Shown here: in pieces, positions 8,641 to 20,162 of the stretch
How positions within the stretch are numbered: position 1 is the first letter of the stretch
Layout: every line of letters begins with the position of its first letter
NCBI GenBank assembly: GCA_032622095.1
Contig: CP136067.1
Location: 130,403,990 to 130,467,989, forward strand
Origin: Siphonodentalium dalli
Taxonomy: Eukaryota; Mollusca; Scaphopoda; Gadilida; Siphonodentaliidae
Length of the DNA stretch: 64,000 nucleotides
Direction: 5' to 3'
Translations under genes and position numbers: made by a program
The notes under the pieces: generated by a model
What the model was told of the DNA's origin: nothing
Database searches by the model: none
The model's input: only the letters and a program-made list of their open reading frames with translations

Positions 8641-10896
8641 AATATGTATTATTAATTGTTTGTATTCAATACAATGATCCGGAAATCATTCTGTGTTATG
8701 CGGGTCCGTCTTAACTTGAGTTCGAATTAAGATAAGTTCCCTACCTTAGCACTCACCTATTTTTATACCGATCGCCATTTTGTGTCATTGATCGCAGTCG
8801 CTTTACAAACTATTGTTTTTTTGGTAAAATGTTACCTTTTCTGGTGTGTACAGTTTTTATCAAGACGGTCTGATTTCGGTTCCTTTATTAGCAGGACAGG
8901 TTTCAATTCTACGAAAACCGGCTTAATCATTGACATTTTCCACTAAGTTGTGACAACTGGGCCGTATATGATCTGGAGTAGAGATTCATGGCATGATCTG
9001 AGGTCGGCTGTAACCTGACATAATCGGACTCAGCACTGATGTTGAAATAGACAGTGCTGTGACTACCAAAACACTGGCACATTTACTGACACAAGAGGAT
9101 AAAGGTACAGTTAACACGAGCTTCGATGTCAGCCAATAGTGACAATAATAACAACAACGAGCAGCTATTACTACTAGAATGTGGACAAGGACCTGTTGTT
9201 CAATCCAGTTGACATTATTCTGATTGGTTGAAAGCGCATGCATGTACATTTACAAGAGAGGATATACATGCACTGTCCGCACCAGTGTAATTAACAAGAG
9301 CTTCAATGTCAACAACAACACCGTAAACAATGAACCGACACCGCACAATATGGATGATCACATATCTACAATTCCAACTTACAAGTACAACTTTACAATT
9401 ACATAGACCAATTCATCCCGTGTTCATCAATTTTCATTGAAACGTGTGGATATGAGATATTGCCATCATTCGCAATGTTATCGTCAAGTTATAACGACAA
9501 TTTATCGGGAGTGCACTATAGGTTGGAAGGCCTTATCAAACTATCTTTACTCACTGATATTGATACTAAGTGTTGTGATACCAGTATACAGTTTGATGCA
9601 ACATGCTGTAAAATGTCATCGAAAAATGTTCGACTACAGGAGAACATTGTTGCCAAGTAATTATTGGATCTGCTGTTGTCTTGAAGGTTTCAATCCCAAC
9701 TAGCTGTTACTATTATATAGTGCCAGTAAAAAGAAGTGGTAATATTAAGCGCGCTATTTTCAAAATTGTGACATTTAAATCAAATTATTGCTTCTTCTAT
9801 ATTGTTTATTGTATAAATAGAGACAATGTTTAGATTTATATATAATTATAGTTGTAAATACTATATGTACACTATATTCACAGTATTTATCTAATAAAAA
9901 TATAACACTGTCGGGTCAGTATGAAATTTAGCGCGCTTAGTATCGCAATCTTTTGCGTTCAATATCGCAATAATAAGCGTGACATATTTTTGGTATTGTG
10001 CTATAATTACGCCTTTTTTAAATTAAGCGAGCTCAATATCACAATAAAGGTGCGCCTAAAAATACCACTTCTTCTGACTGGTACTGTATTGTTATGATTT
10101 ACAGATTAACCTGTTAACACACAAACTGTGTTTACAAGTGACTGAAAAATTTCACGCCTTAAAAAGTATGCCATTAAGATGTTTTATTTTTATATGTACA
10201 TAAATTTGAGTTTTAACTGTGAAACATGTAGTTTTGTTCTTTTTATGACTTAAAAGAGCATGCCGGTTCATGTTTTAGAAGGTCTAAATTAGTATTACTC
10301 ATAACTGAATAGTAATGGGTTGGCTTTTCAGCTATTACCAGTATCGATTTTTATTTACAGCCATATTTATACAGTAGTTAGTGAAATGCGAGCACATTAC
10401 GCGTGCGCGGCCTTTTTCCGGATTTAATTCCACGAGGCAGATAACTAGTTTGATCCTCTGCAATTGAGGATTTATATTTTATCAAAACTATGATCGTAAT
10501 AGAAGAACTGGGATGTATTTTTCAGTTACGAATAATAATAGTTTCGACAATTCAAAAACATATTAATCGTAATGCCTACCGGGAAATCATATTGTCACAA
10601 TGGGAACCTGGCTAATTCTACGGTAAATTAGCAAATTAAGAGCTAAAAATTGGTGTTGACCCATGAGAAATACCATTTGTCTGACCTTTATTAGTTACGG
10701 TCTTCATATTCATTAAACGGCGTTGAACCGTAAAAAATACAACGGTCTGACAGTTACTGGTTAAAGTCTGCCAGTTACTTAAACGGTTTTATACCGTGGA
10801 ACATGCCACAGCTTGACCTTATGTTTAACGGTCAAAGGTTGGTAGCGATGTTGCACGGTCTCAGACGTTAAAGCGACGGGCTTTTTTCTAACAGTG
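8616..10896 (+). repeat. left arm of a 5.4-kb head-to-head inverted repeat
   Basis: Over its whole length this arm is the reverse complement, with many small differences and indels, of 11,559-14,031. Examples are TCTGCTGATATTTAATATG (8628) against CATATTAAATATCAGCAGA (14,002), and ACGGTTTTATACCGTGGAAC (10,782) against its complement near 11,655-11,675. It contains a nested MITE (9720-10,085) and ends in an ACGGT/ACCGT-rich tract closing with CTAACAGTG. No protein-coding region was recognised. Confidence 0.85.
9720..10085. mobile_element. nested MITE with CCAGT-AAGAAGTGGTA terminal inverted repeats
   Basis: Ends read GTGCCAGTAAAAAGAAGTGG on the left and the complement of GTACCAGTCAGAAGAAGTGG on the right. 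The interior is rich in variants of ATATTGCGATATTGAGCGC. A mirrored, longer copy lies at 12,424-12,923 in the other arm, so it was inserted before the arms were duplicated or inverted. No coding region. Confidence 0.65.
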
Positions 10897-11558
10897 CAGT
10901 AATAAAGTAATATATGTTGATGTTGTTGCATTCCATATGTATGCATGCATAGATGTGGGTGGTGGTAGAAAATACAGTTTTTAGTGAAATAAAGTGTTGC
11001 CGAGTCATACGCGCATAGCGCACAAAGGAACCACAGGCCCCCTGCAGCTGAATAAATGGTCACAACAGGAGTCTGTTTCCATATATGCATAAACTGGGTG
11101 CTAATATGGTATTTTGATTTGCGAGTTCATCAGTGTGAACATAAGTAATGAATGTTGTCTTTGTTGTGAAAGCTGTACATTGAGTGTTAATCGAAGGAGT
11201 GCTGGTATACCCGGAAGATGGCGAATGGACGCAGTCTGACCTCCTGCCAGTGGGTATCGTTCAGTAGATTTGCAGGAACTCGATTAGAAAAACCACATTC
11301 CCGGGCCGGCACTACATGTAACACAGTGTAAAACAATACCCACGACGCCACATAGCGCTAGTTTAATCTTTCAATTGAGTGTAAATCTGATGAAAGTTTG
11401 TATAAAATATAAAAATTAGCTCGAAGCGCGCTTTTTCAATATCATAATGTGCGCTCCTCACACACATCCGCTCCCAAATAAAGGCTCCTGAATGGAGCAT
11501 GTTTCAGTTAGTACATATAGTTATAAAGCATTGTATATTGTGTTGCGTTACATGCTTA
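10897..11558. other. spacer between the inverted arms
   Basis: A 662-bp single-copy loop between the arms. It starts with sequence resembling 14,250-14,540 (CATGCAT-ACGTGGG, GGTAGAAA-TACAGTTT, GTGAAATA-AGTGTT) and contains TTGTCTTTGTTGTGAAAGC, resembling family A at 31,250. The arms therefore appear to sit inside an older repeat. No gene is visible. Confidence 0.5.
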
Positions 11559-14031
11559 CACTGTTAGAAAAAATACCGTCGCTTTAACGGTCTGAGACCG
11601 CGCAACATCGCTGCCAACATTTGACCGTTAAACATACGGTCAGGCCGTCGCATGTTCCACGGTATAAAACCGTTTAAGTAACTGGCAGACCGTAACCAGT
11701 AACTGTCAGACCGTTGTATTATTTACGGTTCAGCACCGTTTAATTAATATCAAGACCGTAACTAATAAAGGTCAGACAAATGGTATTTTTCATAGGTCAA
11801 CACCAAGTTTTTGCTCTTAATTTGCTAATTTACCATAGAATTAGCCAGGTTCCCATGGTGACAATATGATTTCCCGACAGGCATTACCATTCATACGTTT
11901 TTGAATGGTCGAAACTAGTATTATTCGTAACTGAAAAATACATCTTAGTTCTTATGTTACGATCACAGTTTTGATAAAATGTAAATTCTCAATGCATAAA
12001 GTGATAGACAATACTTATGAAACTTTGCAGTTTGCAGAGGACCAAGCTTGTTATCTGCCTCTTAGAATTTAATCCGAAAAAGGCTGCGCACGCGTAATGT
12101 GTTCGCCTTTCACTAACTACTGTATAAATATGGCTGTAAATAAAAAACGATACTAGTATTAGCTTATAAGCCAACACATCACTATTCAGTTATGAGTAAT
12201 ACTAATTTCGACCATTCTAAAACTTGAATCGGCATGCCCTTTTAAGCCACAACAAGAGCAACAAGGCTCCATGTTTCACAGTGAAAACTCAAATTTGTGT
12301 ACATGTAAAAGTAAAATACCTTAATGGCATACTTGTTGGTAACATGTAAGGCGTGAAATTGTCCAGTCACTTGTAAACACAGTTTTTGTTTTAACAGGTG
12401 AATCCGTACATCATGATAATACAGTACCAGTCAGAAGAAGTGGTATTTTTAGCCGCACCTTTATTGCGATATTGAGCTCGCTTAATTTAGAAAAAGGCGT
12501 AATTATAGCACAATACCAAAAATATGTCACGATTATTATTGCAATATTGAACGCAAAATATTGCGAAACTAAGCACGCTAAATTCCATACGTTCCCGGAT
12601 AGTGTTAAATTTATATTATATAAATACTGTGCATATAGTGTACATATAGATAACATATAGCATTCACAACTATAATTATATACATATCTAAAACATTGTC
12701 TCTATTTATACAATAAACAATATAGAAGAAGCAATAATTTGCTTTAATGTCACAATTTTGAGCGCAAATGTCGCAATATTAAGCGCAAAATATTGAGATA
12801 TTAAGTGCAAAATATTGCAATAATATCACTAGCGACATGCTTATAAGCGTTTCCACTTGCAATATTATTGCGATATTGGGCGCGAAAATAGGCGATTAAT
12901 ATACCACTTCTTTTGACTGGTACAGTATATCAATAACAGCTAGTTTGGATCGGAACCTTCAAGACAACAGCAGATCCCATAATAACTGTGCACAATGACT
13001 TGGCGACAATGTTCTCCTGTTCTCGCACATTTTCCAAGAAATTTTAAAGCATGATGCATCAAACTCACTGTATACTGGTATCACAACACTTAGTATCAAT
13101 ATCAGTGAGTCAGCCAAAGGTAGCTTGATAAGAACATCCAACCAATAGTGTACTCCCGGTAAATTGTTGTAATAACTTGACGATAACATGGCGAGTGATG
13201 ACACTGTCTCATATCCACACGTTTCAATGAACATTGATGAACACAGGATGAATTGGTCAGTGTAATTGTAAAGTTGGAATTGTAGAAATGTGATCATCCG
13301 TCACTGCGCGGCGTCAGTTCACTGTTTACGGTGTTGTTGTTGACGATACTGAAGCTCTTGTGAATTACATTGGTGCGTACAGTGCATTTACATGTATATC
13401 CTCTCTTGTAAATGTGAATGCATGTGCTTTGAAACAATCTGATTCAGAACACTGTCAACTGGATTCTCAACATTCCAATAGTAATAGCTGCTCGTTGAGT
13501 CGTTGTTGTTATTATTGTCACTATTGGTTGACACCGAAGCTCGTGTTAATTGTACCTGTATCCTCTCGTGTCAGTAAATGTGCCAGTGTTTTGATACTAA
13601 GTCACAACACTGTCAATTTCAACATCATCACTGAGTCGAATGAAGTCAGAACCCCGATCACGCAATGAATCGATTGGCATGAATCTCTACTATCTAGTTT
13701 AGTGGAAATTGTCAATGATTAAGCCAATTTTCGCAGAATTGAAATTTGTCCGGTTATCAAAGGAACCGAAATCAGACCGTCTCAACAACTGTCCACAATC
13801 GAACAGGTAACAGTTTCCCCAAAAAACGATAGTTTGGATCAAATATGCAACGCCAAAGAAAAATGGCGAAAAAAATGATATGATTGCTAAAACGCGAACT
13901 TAAACCCGGAATAACGTACTAATCAATATACGTACCGATCAATATACTCATCAATATACGTTCTGACCGCATAACACAGAATGAATGCCGGATTAATAAT
14001 ACATATTAAATATCAGCAGAGTAAGATTCAG
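11559..14031 (-). repeat. right arm of the 5.4-kb inverted repeat
   Basis: The inverted partner of 8616-10,896. It begins CACTGTTAGAAAAAATACCG, the mirror of the left arm's inner end, and ends with TATCAGCAGAGTAAGATTCA. It is about 190 bp longer than the left arm, largely because its nested MITE is longer. Divergence by eye is far higher than in the 2,765-bp units, so this is an older structure. Confidence 0.85.
12424..12923. mobile_element. nested MITE, mirrored copy in the right arm
   Basis: Starts GTACCAGTCAGAAGAAGTGG and ends with CCACTTCTTTTGACTGGTAC. Interior repeats of ATATTGCGATATTGGGCGC type occur near 12,770-12,890. It is the partner of 9720-10,085. Confidence 0.65.
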
Positions 14032-14154
14032 TCATACTGTATGGAGTCATTGTCGTATATAATATGGTCGCCGATAAATATACTATTGAATTTTGACGGC
14101 ATGACTTTGAATCACGAAAATATTTAATTTAGACAATTTTCATGGGCACATAAA

Positions 14155-14250
14155 ATAACGGTATGGGACCGTCAAACTGATGAAACGATATTGGACCGTA
14201 GATTATGACGGCCCGAAACCGTCGAACCGACAGCAATTTCTAACAGTGTA
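14155..14250 (+). repeat. additional ACGGT/ACCGT-rich element terminus
   Basis: Repeated ACGGT / GACCGT motifs (ACGGTATGGGACCGTC, GGACCGTAG, GAAACCGTCG) run up to TTTCTAACAGTG, the same terminal phrase that closes the inner ends of both inverted arms. Arrays of short subterminal motifs next to a fixed end are typical of DNA transposons, where transposase binds. The superfamily is unknown. Confidence 0.5.
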
Positions 14251-14689
14251 CATGCATATACGTGGGTCGGGGTAGAAAGTACGGTTTGGCTGCTGAATAA
14301 AGACTCCAAATGGGGGTGGGGTCTGTTCAAGATAAATATGTGCGCGAAGCGCACATGCACACCAAGGGTCATATGCCTCCTCCGCCTTGAATACATATTC
14401 CAGAATTGCGTTTGTTTCAGTTAGTATATAGTAATACAGTAATATGCTGATTTTGTTTCGTTCCATGTATGCATGCGTATATATGGGGTAGGCGCATAAA
14501 TACAGTTTGTAGTGAAATAGAGTGTTCCCACGCGCATGCATGGAATGACACAAATGACAACAAAAATAGAGAGACGCGTGACCATTCCATTTTTATCTAA
14601 TACAGAGATGAGAAATATTTGTTCATGACCGCGGGCACCAGAAAGAAACAAGGATTAGTTATATACCCGTCATTTTGTGACGGGCAATC
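14250..14689. other. dispersed-repeat DNA, no gene
   Basis: Resembles the 10,897-11,050 spacer in short phrases such as GTTTCAGTTAGTA and TGTATGCATGCGTATA. Overlapping minus-strand frames here have no recognisable protein content. Confidence 0.4.
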
Positions 14690-15030
14690 TCCTAGTAGCT
14701 ACATAATACTCTATGATTCGACACAATAATGGTCGTGTGCGACGTGGTTACTGAGAATTACTGTCACAGGCAAACCAGATAGATTTTAATCGGTATGACT
14801 TTATCCGAAATGTTCAACATAAAGAAGCATATGTTGAATTTTCAACACACTTACATTATTTGCCGTAAATGTGACAACCAATATGACAGCTATAGTTACA
14901 ATTTCAGATCCTAATGATATTTATTACATGTTATATGTAATAATAGCAACCACACGCATGCCGTTCGTTATTTGCGTACAGGCTTGACAACTGTGTAGAC
15001 ACTATTACACCGGAAGTCGTGATATCGCCG
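14690..15030. repeat. dispersed repeat 'family A', upstream part of copy 2
   Basis: Aligns with 31,342-31,636 in the first 2,765-bp unit. Shared stretches include GTGCGACGTGGTTACTGAGA, GATTTTAATCGGTATGACTT and GGCTTGACAACTGTGTA. The match stops near 15,020 and resumes near 17,050, so about 2 kb lies in between. Confidence 0.7.
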
Positions 15031-17040
15031 GTATTGTGATGGTTCTTGACTGATTTGTTACGGTTCCTTATGATCAAAAATAATCATTTTCGGGACATTA
15101 TAGATGTCTTGAATACATTAGACATTCCCAAACGAACATGATGGACTATATGAAGGGAGAGCTGGCTCAAAAAGATATCAGCCCAATATATATGACGCAT
15201 ATCTCATGACGGCAGATAATAGATAGATAAATGTCAACATATGTATTTTACTAAAATGTTTTTTTTGATTTCAGGGAATCCACATGTAACTATACAAATT
15301 GTAACAATAAATTGAATAAATTAAAACAAAAACCGAACAGAGGCATGAATACGAGCCGTTTTATCGAAACCTGAACTTTAGATCACAATTAACTCTGATA
15401 TAGCTTGTTAAGTTTGTAATTATCAGCATGTAATTACTGAAAATCAAGCCATGTAAACGTAATTCCTTTGCTTTCGGTGGCATATCGACTGTGAAACACA
15501 TTCTGAACACGAACACTGAGTATAACATATACCCGTGTTATTATTCGGTACAGTAGCTGATGAAATATCCCAACATGGTTGATAATTTGGAGCATTAGTC
15601 TCATAATACCAACTTAATATTAGTGCTACGGTTCTATTCCAATGCAATCACGACTGTTACGGTTCTCTGCATGATATTTAGTCCAACATGTTCTGCACTT
15701 TGGGCAAGTACAGTTTTGTGTATCAGATGGTTCAAACCGGATAATGACTGTAGCGTATGCTATCTACATAATCCAGCATGGATATTAATAAATAAGTTTA
15801 TAGCTGCCTATGGTATCACATAAGATTAAGTGACATTACCTTCACTTAGATTGGCAGAGAAAACATACATATTGGAAGTCATGTGGTGTTTAGGATAATA
15901 TGTAGTCACGTTCGCCCATATTATTGACCCAATGAAATTAGACTGCTCATGTCATGATATTATGATCGTTTTAAACGGACACGGCTCATTGCGGCTTCAA
16001 AATTATGTCTGGATGATTTGGTAGTATGTATCAAAGTGTTTGCAAAATACAAGAACTATTGATATATAAACCGGCGTCCTATGCTCTGAGAAATACTTAC
16101 CCATGGTCCCAGCCCTTTTCCAGTTGTCTCCTATTTTGTGCACAGAAGTGAAACAAACGCTCTTTGTTTCTACCACAGTTACCAAGAATAGCCTAATACG
16201 GATAGACCATTTATGTTCCATGCCATGCAAATGGCTATTGTTGTTTGGAACCCAAACATCGGGTTCAAAGTTGTATTTTTCAGTACTCCAATGCGGTTTC
16301 TTGGACATAATTTTGCTGCTCGTAGAAAGGTAGGACAAGTGTTTGTCGACCTATTTCTATATCGGGAAAACTTTAAAGCGAATATTATTACGTGTATTGT
16401 GGAGCGCACACCGCAAATGCGTAAGTAATCCTAAAATAGAGTCGAAAAGAACTTAACTACAAACTATATATCATTATACGAACTGGGTAAATAGAGTCAG
16501 ACTCACATCATCGTTCATACTGCTTCCAGGTGCAATTACAACTGTGGGCGTCGCGTCAGAACTGAACTGTTCAATCTCCTTTTTGGCGAGAAAATGAGAT
16601 ATTGGAATCTTTCGAGTCGGCGCGGAATTTCCTGTCCAAATATCTTGTCTAACGCATACAACATTTGAATGACAGGCTGTGTAAATATTAGTTTGTCTTA
16701 TACGGTCAATCGAAATCGGATTTCGGTATCGATGTTTTCGAATTTAGCACGCTACTTCCGGTTTGATCAGGGACACAACTGTGTGGAGATTGATAAAGCG
16801 CGGAGTCATCAATATACCAAGGCGCTGAATTGTTAGTTTGGTTTAGGCAAATTACGTTGATTAGTTCAACGATACCATTGAGTACGTGGTCACGTGACAT
16901 AATGTTTTGTTTTTCTGGCTAGATTCTTCATTGAACTAGTGAATTATTACCACCAAGACAGCATTCTATCGGATGTAGAGGGAAATATATATCGCACTCT
17001 TCTAGTGTTCGCTGAATATGCTGTAGCTTGGGAAAGCTGG
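15031..17040. other. unassigned 2-kb segment inside family A copy 2
   Basis: Absent from the homologous position in the 2,765-bp units, where the flanking matches are only about 10-20 bases apart. It is either an insertion here or a deletion there. Overlapping frames at 16,003-16,428 on both strands resemble no known family. No TIRs or tail were identified. Confidence 0.4.
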
Positions 17041-18370
17041 CATTTTCATCAAATAGATTTGTCTCTGATCTTGACGGCGGAATTTCACCCTCCGCATAAG
17101 GGCGCTCGGTTGACATTCCGATCTCGAGCAGGCGATAATAAATTTCATTGACTCATTCAAGCGCCGGCGACACCTGAATAATTTACTTACATATTTCCCA
17201 AACAATCGACTCGTGCTGCCCTCATTTGCATCAATCACACATACTCAACTATAGATAAAAAACCATATTCCACATTGCTATGCGGCTTACGCATTGTGGC
17301 ATGCTAACGACATAGTCAATGGCAGCATGTGATGTCACTTTAAACAATAAATAATCATCCAATATTCATCTTGCAACCAATTATGCATATATGTACGGGT
17401 TTGACAAAGCATCGTGATGATAGAGATGAAATCAGAAGAGAGGATTGGACACCAAACCTGAGGCTTTTATAAAAGTGTTAAACATTTTAGAACCAAGAGT
17501 GTTTGGTGAGAAGATTACGTTGCATGATCTTTTCAAGTAGAAATAATTCATCATATGGATTTTTTTAAATTCCACAATTATTATTTCCTTTAAATTATAT
17601 ACATGATACGACAAAACCTCTTTATGGTAGGTAATGAGATGCATATGTCACTGGCATCTGATAAGTGTTTCATTAATTTTACCTCCATACTACAAAATAC
17701 TAATACTAACTAATTATATTAGCACTCGCACAAATCGTACAAAACATCCATTATGTATAGTGTCATTCCTTAAACACAAATTTTCCTCGACCAGTAGCCA
17801 GCCTCGTTCTAGTCCGATAATCTCTGGAAGGCAATACATATTACGTACCTCAAATCTTATCACCATTTAAATACATTTGTATCGTCATCTTGATTTCATG
17901 TGTGTTGTTCTATTGTATTGGGAGAGGGGCTTCATAAGTTGTAAAAACTTGTGCCCCAATCCCCTTTGTATATTATGCAAATAAAATATGTTTCAAGTCA
18001 AGTCATCTGATATGCAGCTGGAATGCTGGAATATAACAATAGACCAGTACAATTATTGCGGCTATATATTTACTGATTAGACAACATGTCCACCTTGTAC
18101 GTTATCTGAAATTCAGAATGTCACAGTACCAGTACCAAATTCTACCCTATTCCCCAGAAAAAAAATACCAGTGGTGTATACATTGGGATTTCACCCAACA
18201 ATAATTATGACTACATAGTCAGCAGACTCTGAGGGTGTGAATACTGAATGCCATGCAGTTAAGCACATATGTGAAGACGGACATATATTTCACACGTCAA
18301 TACCATTTATTTCTGTCCCTTTTCTGAATAGTAATCTGCCAAGCTGTGCCACATTAAGATCAAAGGCCTG
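17041..18370. repeat. dispersed repeat 'family A', downstream part of copy 2, with empty MITE site
   Basis: Matches 6860-7698 and 31,650-32,960 (for example TTTGTCTCTGATCTTGAC, AAGTAGAAATAATTCATCA, AATCTGCCAAGCTGTGCCAC). A single TTAA at 17,478-17,481 sits exactly where the 2,765-bp units carry a TTAA-flanked MITE, so this copy preserves the empty target site. Confidence 0.7.
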
Positions 18371-18400
18371 ATATATATGTGTGTGTGTGTGTATATATAG
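18371..18400. repeat. TA/TG microsatellite at the Foldback element's left edge
   Basis: (TA)n-(TG)n-(TA)n directly precedes the left TIR at 18,401. The element may have inserted in this simple repeat, which hides any target-site duplication. Confidence 0.9.
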
Positions 18401-18616
18401 ATCTTATTTTGTGATAGGTACCCACAACCCGCGACCACCGCGACCCGTTACCTGCGTTACCCATATACGTTACTGTCCGATTTGGACGGTAATGCGCTTG
18501 AAATGGATGCAAATTTCAAATATTCATTCTCCAGACGATATTCTGATGAACTTCACCTTGAAATATTAACAAAATGTTCACACAGTAAACCCCCTTTGTA
18601 CCGCTTTCGCAGTAAT
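18401..18616 (+). repeat. left terminal inverted repeat of the Foldback element
   Basis: 216 bp, inverted match to 30,464-30,679. It contains the GC-rich phrase ACCCGCGACCACCGCGACCC and the small inverted repeat GTCCGATTTGGAC. The inner end, GCAGTAAT, is followed by the LINE insertion. Confidence 0.9.
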
Positions 18617-18878
18617 CATAATGCTTTATTCTCTGATCCAGGTTACATGATAGGATATTGAGACAGAAGTATATACAAAGAGATGAAGCATATAAACAAT
18701 ATTTACATCCGGTTTTACATGGTCTCAAAACCTTACATACAATTACATGTGCAATTTATATAATAAGTGTGTTGCTGTCGAGATAACGGGTTTTATTACA
18801 TTTATATGTTGTGTATCATGTGTATATGGTAGATTCATTGCTTATGCGATAACAACAACAACAACAACTTCAACCACG

Positions 18879-19535
18879 TTATGTGCTGCGAGTCTTTTCT
18901 ACTTCACTAAATATAGTTTTGATAAAAGTACATAACTTGCGTAGGAAATGTGGGTCATTTGAGTTCAGAACGTCACTCATTATTACTACATTAGCCCGTT
19001 CAGCATGTCTATTTTGGATTAGATGAGATCTTTGAGTCTTGAATTTGTTACATTCTAAAAGGTAATGAAATTCATCTCCAATTTGACTCTTGCTACACAA
19101 AATACATTTCCTGTCCTTATGGTCTGTGTTATCCCATCTTCCGGTTTCGATTGGTAATTTATGGTTGGATGTTCGAAATTTACATAAAATTGTTCGATTT
19201 TTGTAGTTCAGTAGGTCGAGATATTTCTCAAAGTAAATTTCGTGTTTGAATATCTGGTAAATTTCCCCCCTACTGGAACCGTTGTTCATATCAGCTCTCC
19301 AGGTTAATTGATTTATTATACTACAACGCACATAATCCAGAAATTGGTTCGGGTTTTGTATTCTTTGAGCATCTATTAAGTGGGATTGATTACACGAAGA
19401 GAGAATCTCTCGAATTTTCAGGTTCCACTTGAAAGATTTCGTGTCATTGCCATTTAGTAGACATTCAGATAAATCAAACAATATCTTCCCAATTCGATTT
19501 GTATTCATGTTTTTCAGGTGTACCCAGTATTTCAT
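18879..19535 (-). pseudogene. LINE ORF2 C-terminal domain with zinc knuckle
   Basis: Same frame as the preceding piece, separated by two nonsense codons (19,638-19,640 and just upstream of 19,535). It contains the post-RT finger CILCSKSQIGDEFHYLLEC (C-x2-C-x9-H-x4-C), common at the C-terminus of this LINE group, and ends EVEKTRST. About 260 bp of 3' UTR follows to 18,617, with AATAAA near 18,627. Confidence 0.85.
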
Positions 19536-19637
19536 TAATCGTACTTTGATTTCAATTTATATGGGTTGTCTACCTGATTCGCCGTACACCATATAGTCTG
19601 GTGTAGACTGCTTCAGGTTCATAACATGCTTGCAGAA

Positions 19638-20162
19638 TTATTTGTGAACTTTCTCGATAATATTGTTGTCACTAAACCCCCAAATTCCACTGCCGTATAG
19701 AAGAACCGGCAACACGCACAAGTCGAATAATTCAAATGTACTTTTTACAGATAGACAATTTAAACGTGATTTACTAATAACAGCATACATTGCACGCGTC
19801 CCCTTGTTTGATAAAATCTTTTTGGCTTCCGAGTAGGAACCAGATTTTGTCTGTATTATGCGAAGGTAGTTAAATTTTTTTACGATTTCTATTTCTTTCT
19901 TATCGTATGTGAATCGGGTATTTTTTGGCGCGCTTCGCTTCGATACCAATAAAATCTTTGTTTTCTCAACATTGACGGTCATTTTCCACTTCTCGCAATA
20001 TCGGGCGAAAATATCAAGTTCATTTTGTAACCTTTTGGGGGTTTCTGCCATTAAGACCGTGTCATCGGCATATAAAATTAGTAACAGTTTTAAGTATATA
20101 TTCAAGTGTTCCTGGATATGCAAGGATAGTTTTTGGAGTCCAGGTGCGCCTTGCGCAGTCAT
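19638..20162 (-). pseudogene. LINE ORF2 continued, YADD motif and thumb
   Basis: Continues the RT after the frameshift: LLILYADDTVLMAETPKRLQNELDIF (catalytic YADD, motif C), KMTVNVEKTKILLVSKR (motif D) and a thumb region KKFNYLRIIQTKSGSYSEA. It ends at NIIEKVHK followed by an in-frame stop at the position where the next residues (FCKHVMNLKQSTPDYMVYGESGR) continue without a gap, so the stop is a point nonsense mutation. Confidence 0.88.

Noticed and set aside
16003-16428. Overlapping frames on both strands (up to 111 codons)
   Set aside because: No family motif, no splice or codon evidence; probably chance in unassigned DNA.
18536-18562. CTGATGA...GAAA in the left TIR as a second hammerhead
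   Set aside because: The ten bases between the core boxes cannot form stem II, and the right TIR has CTGATAA instead.
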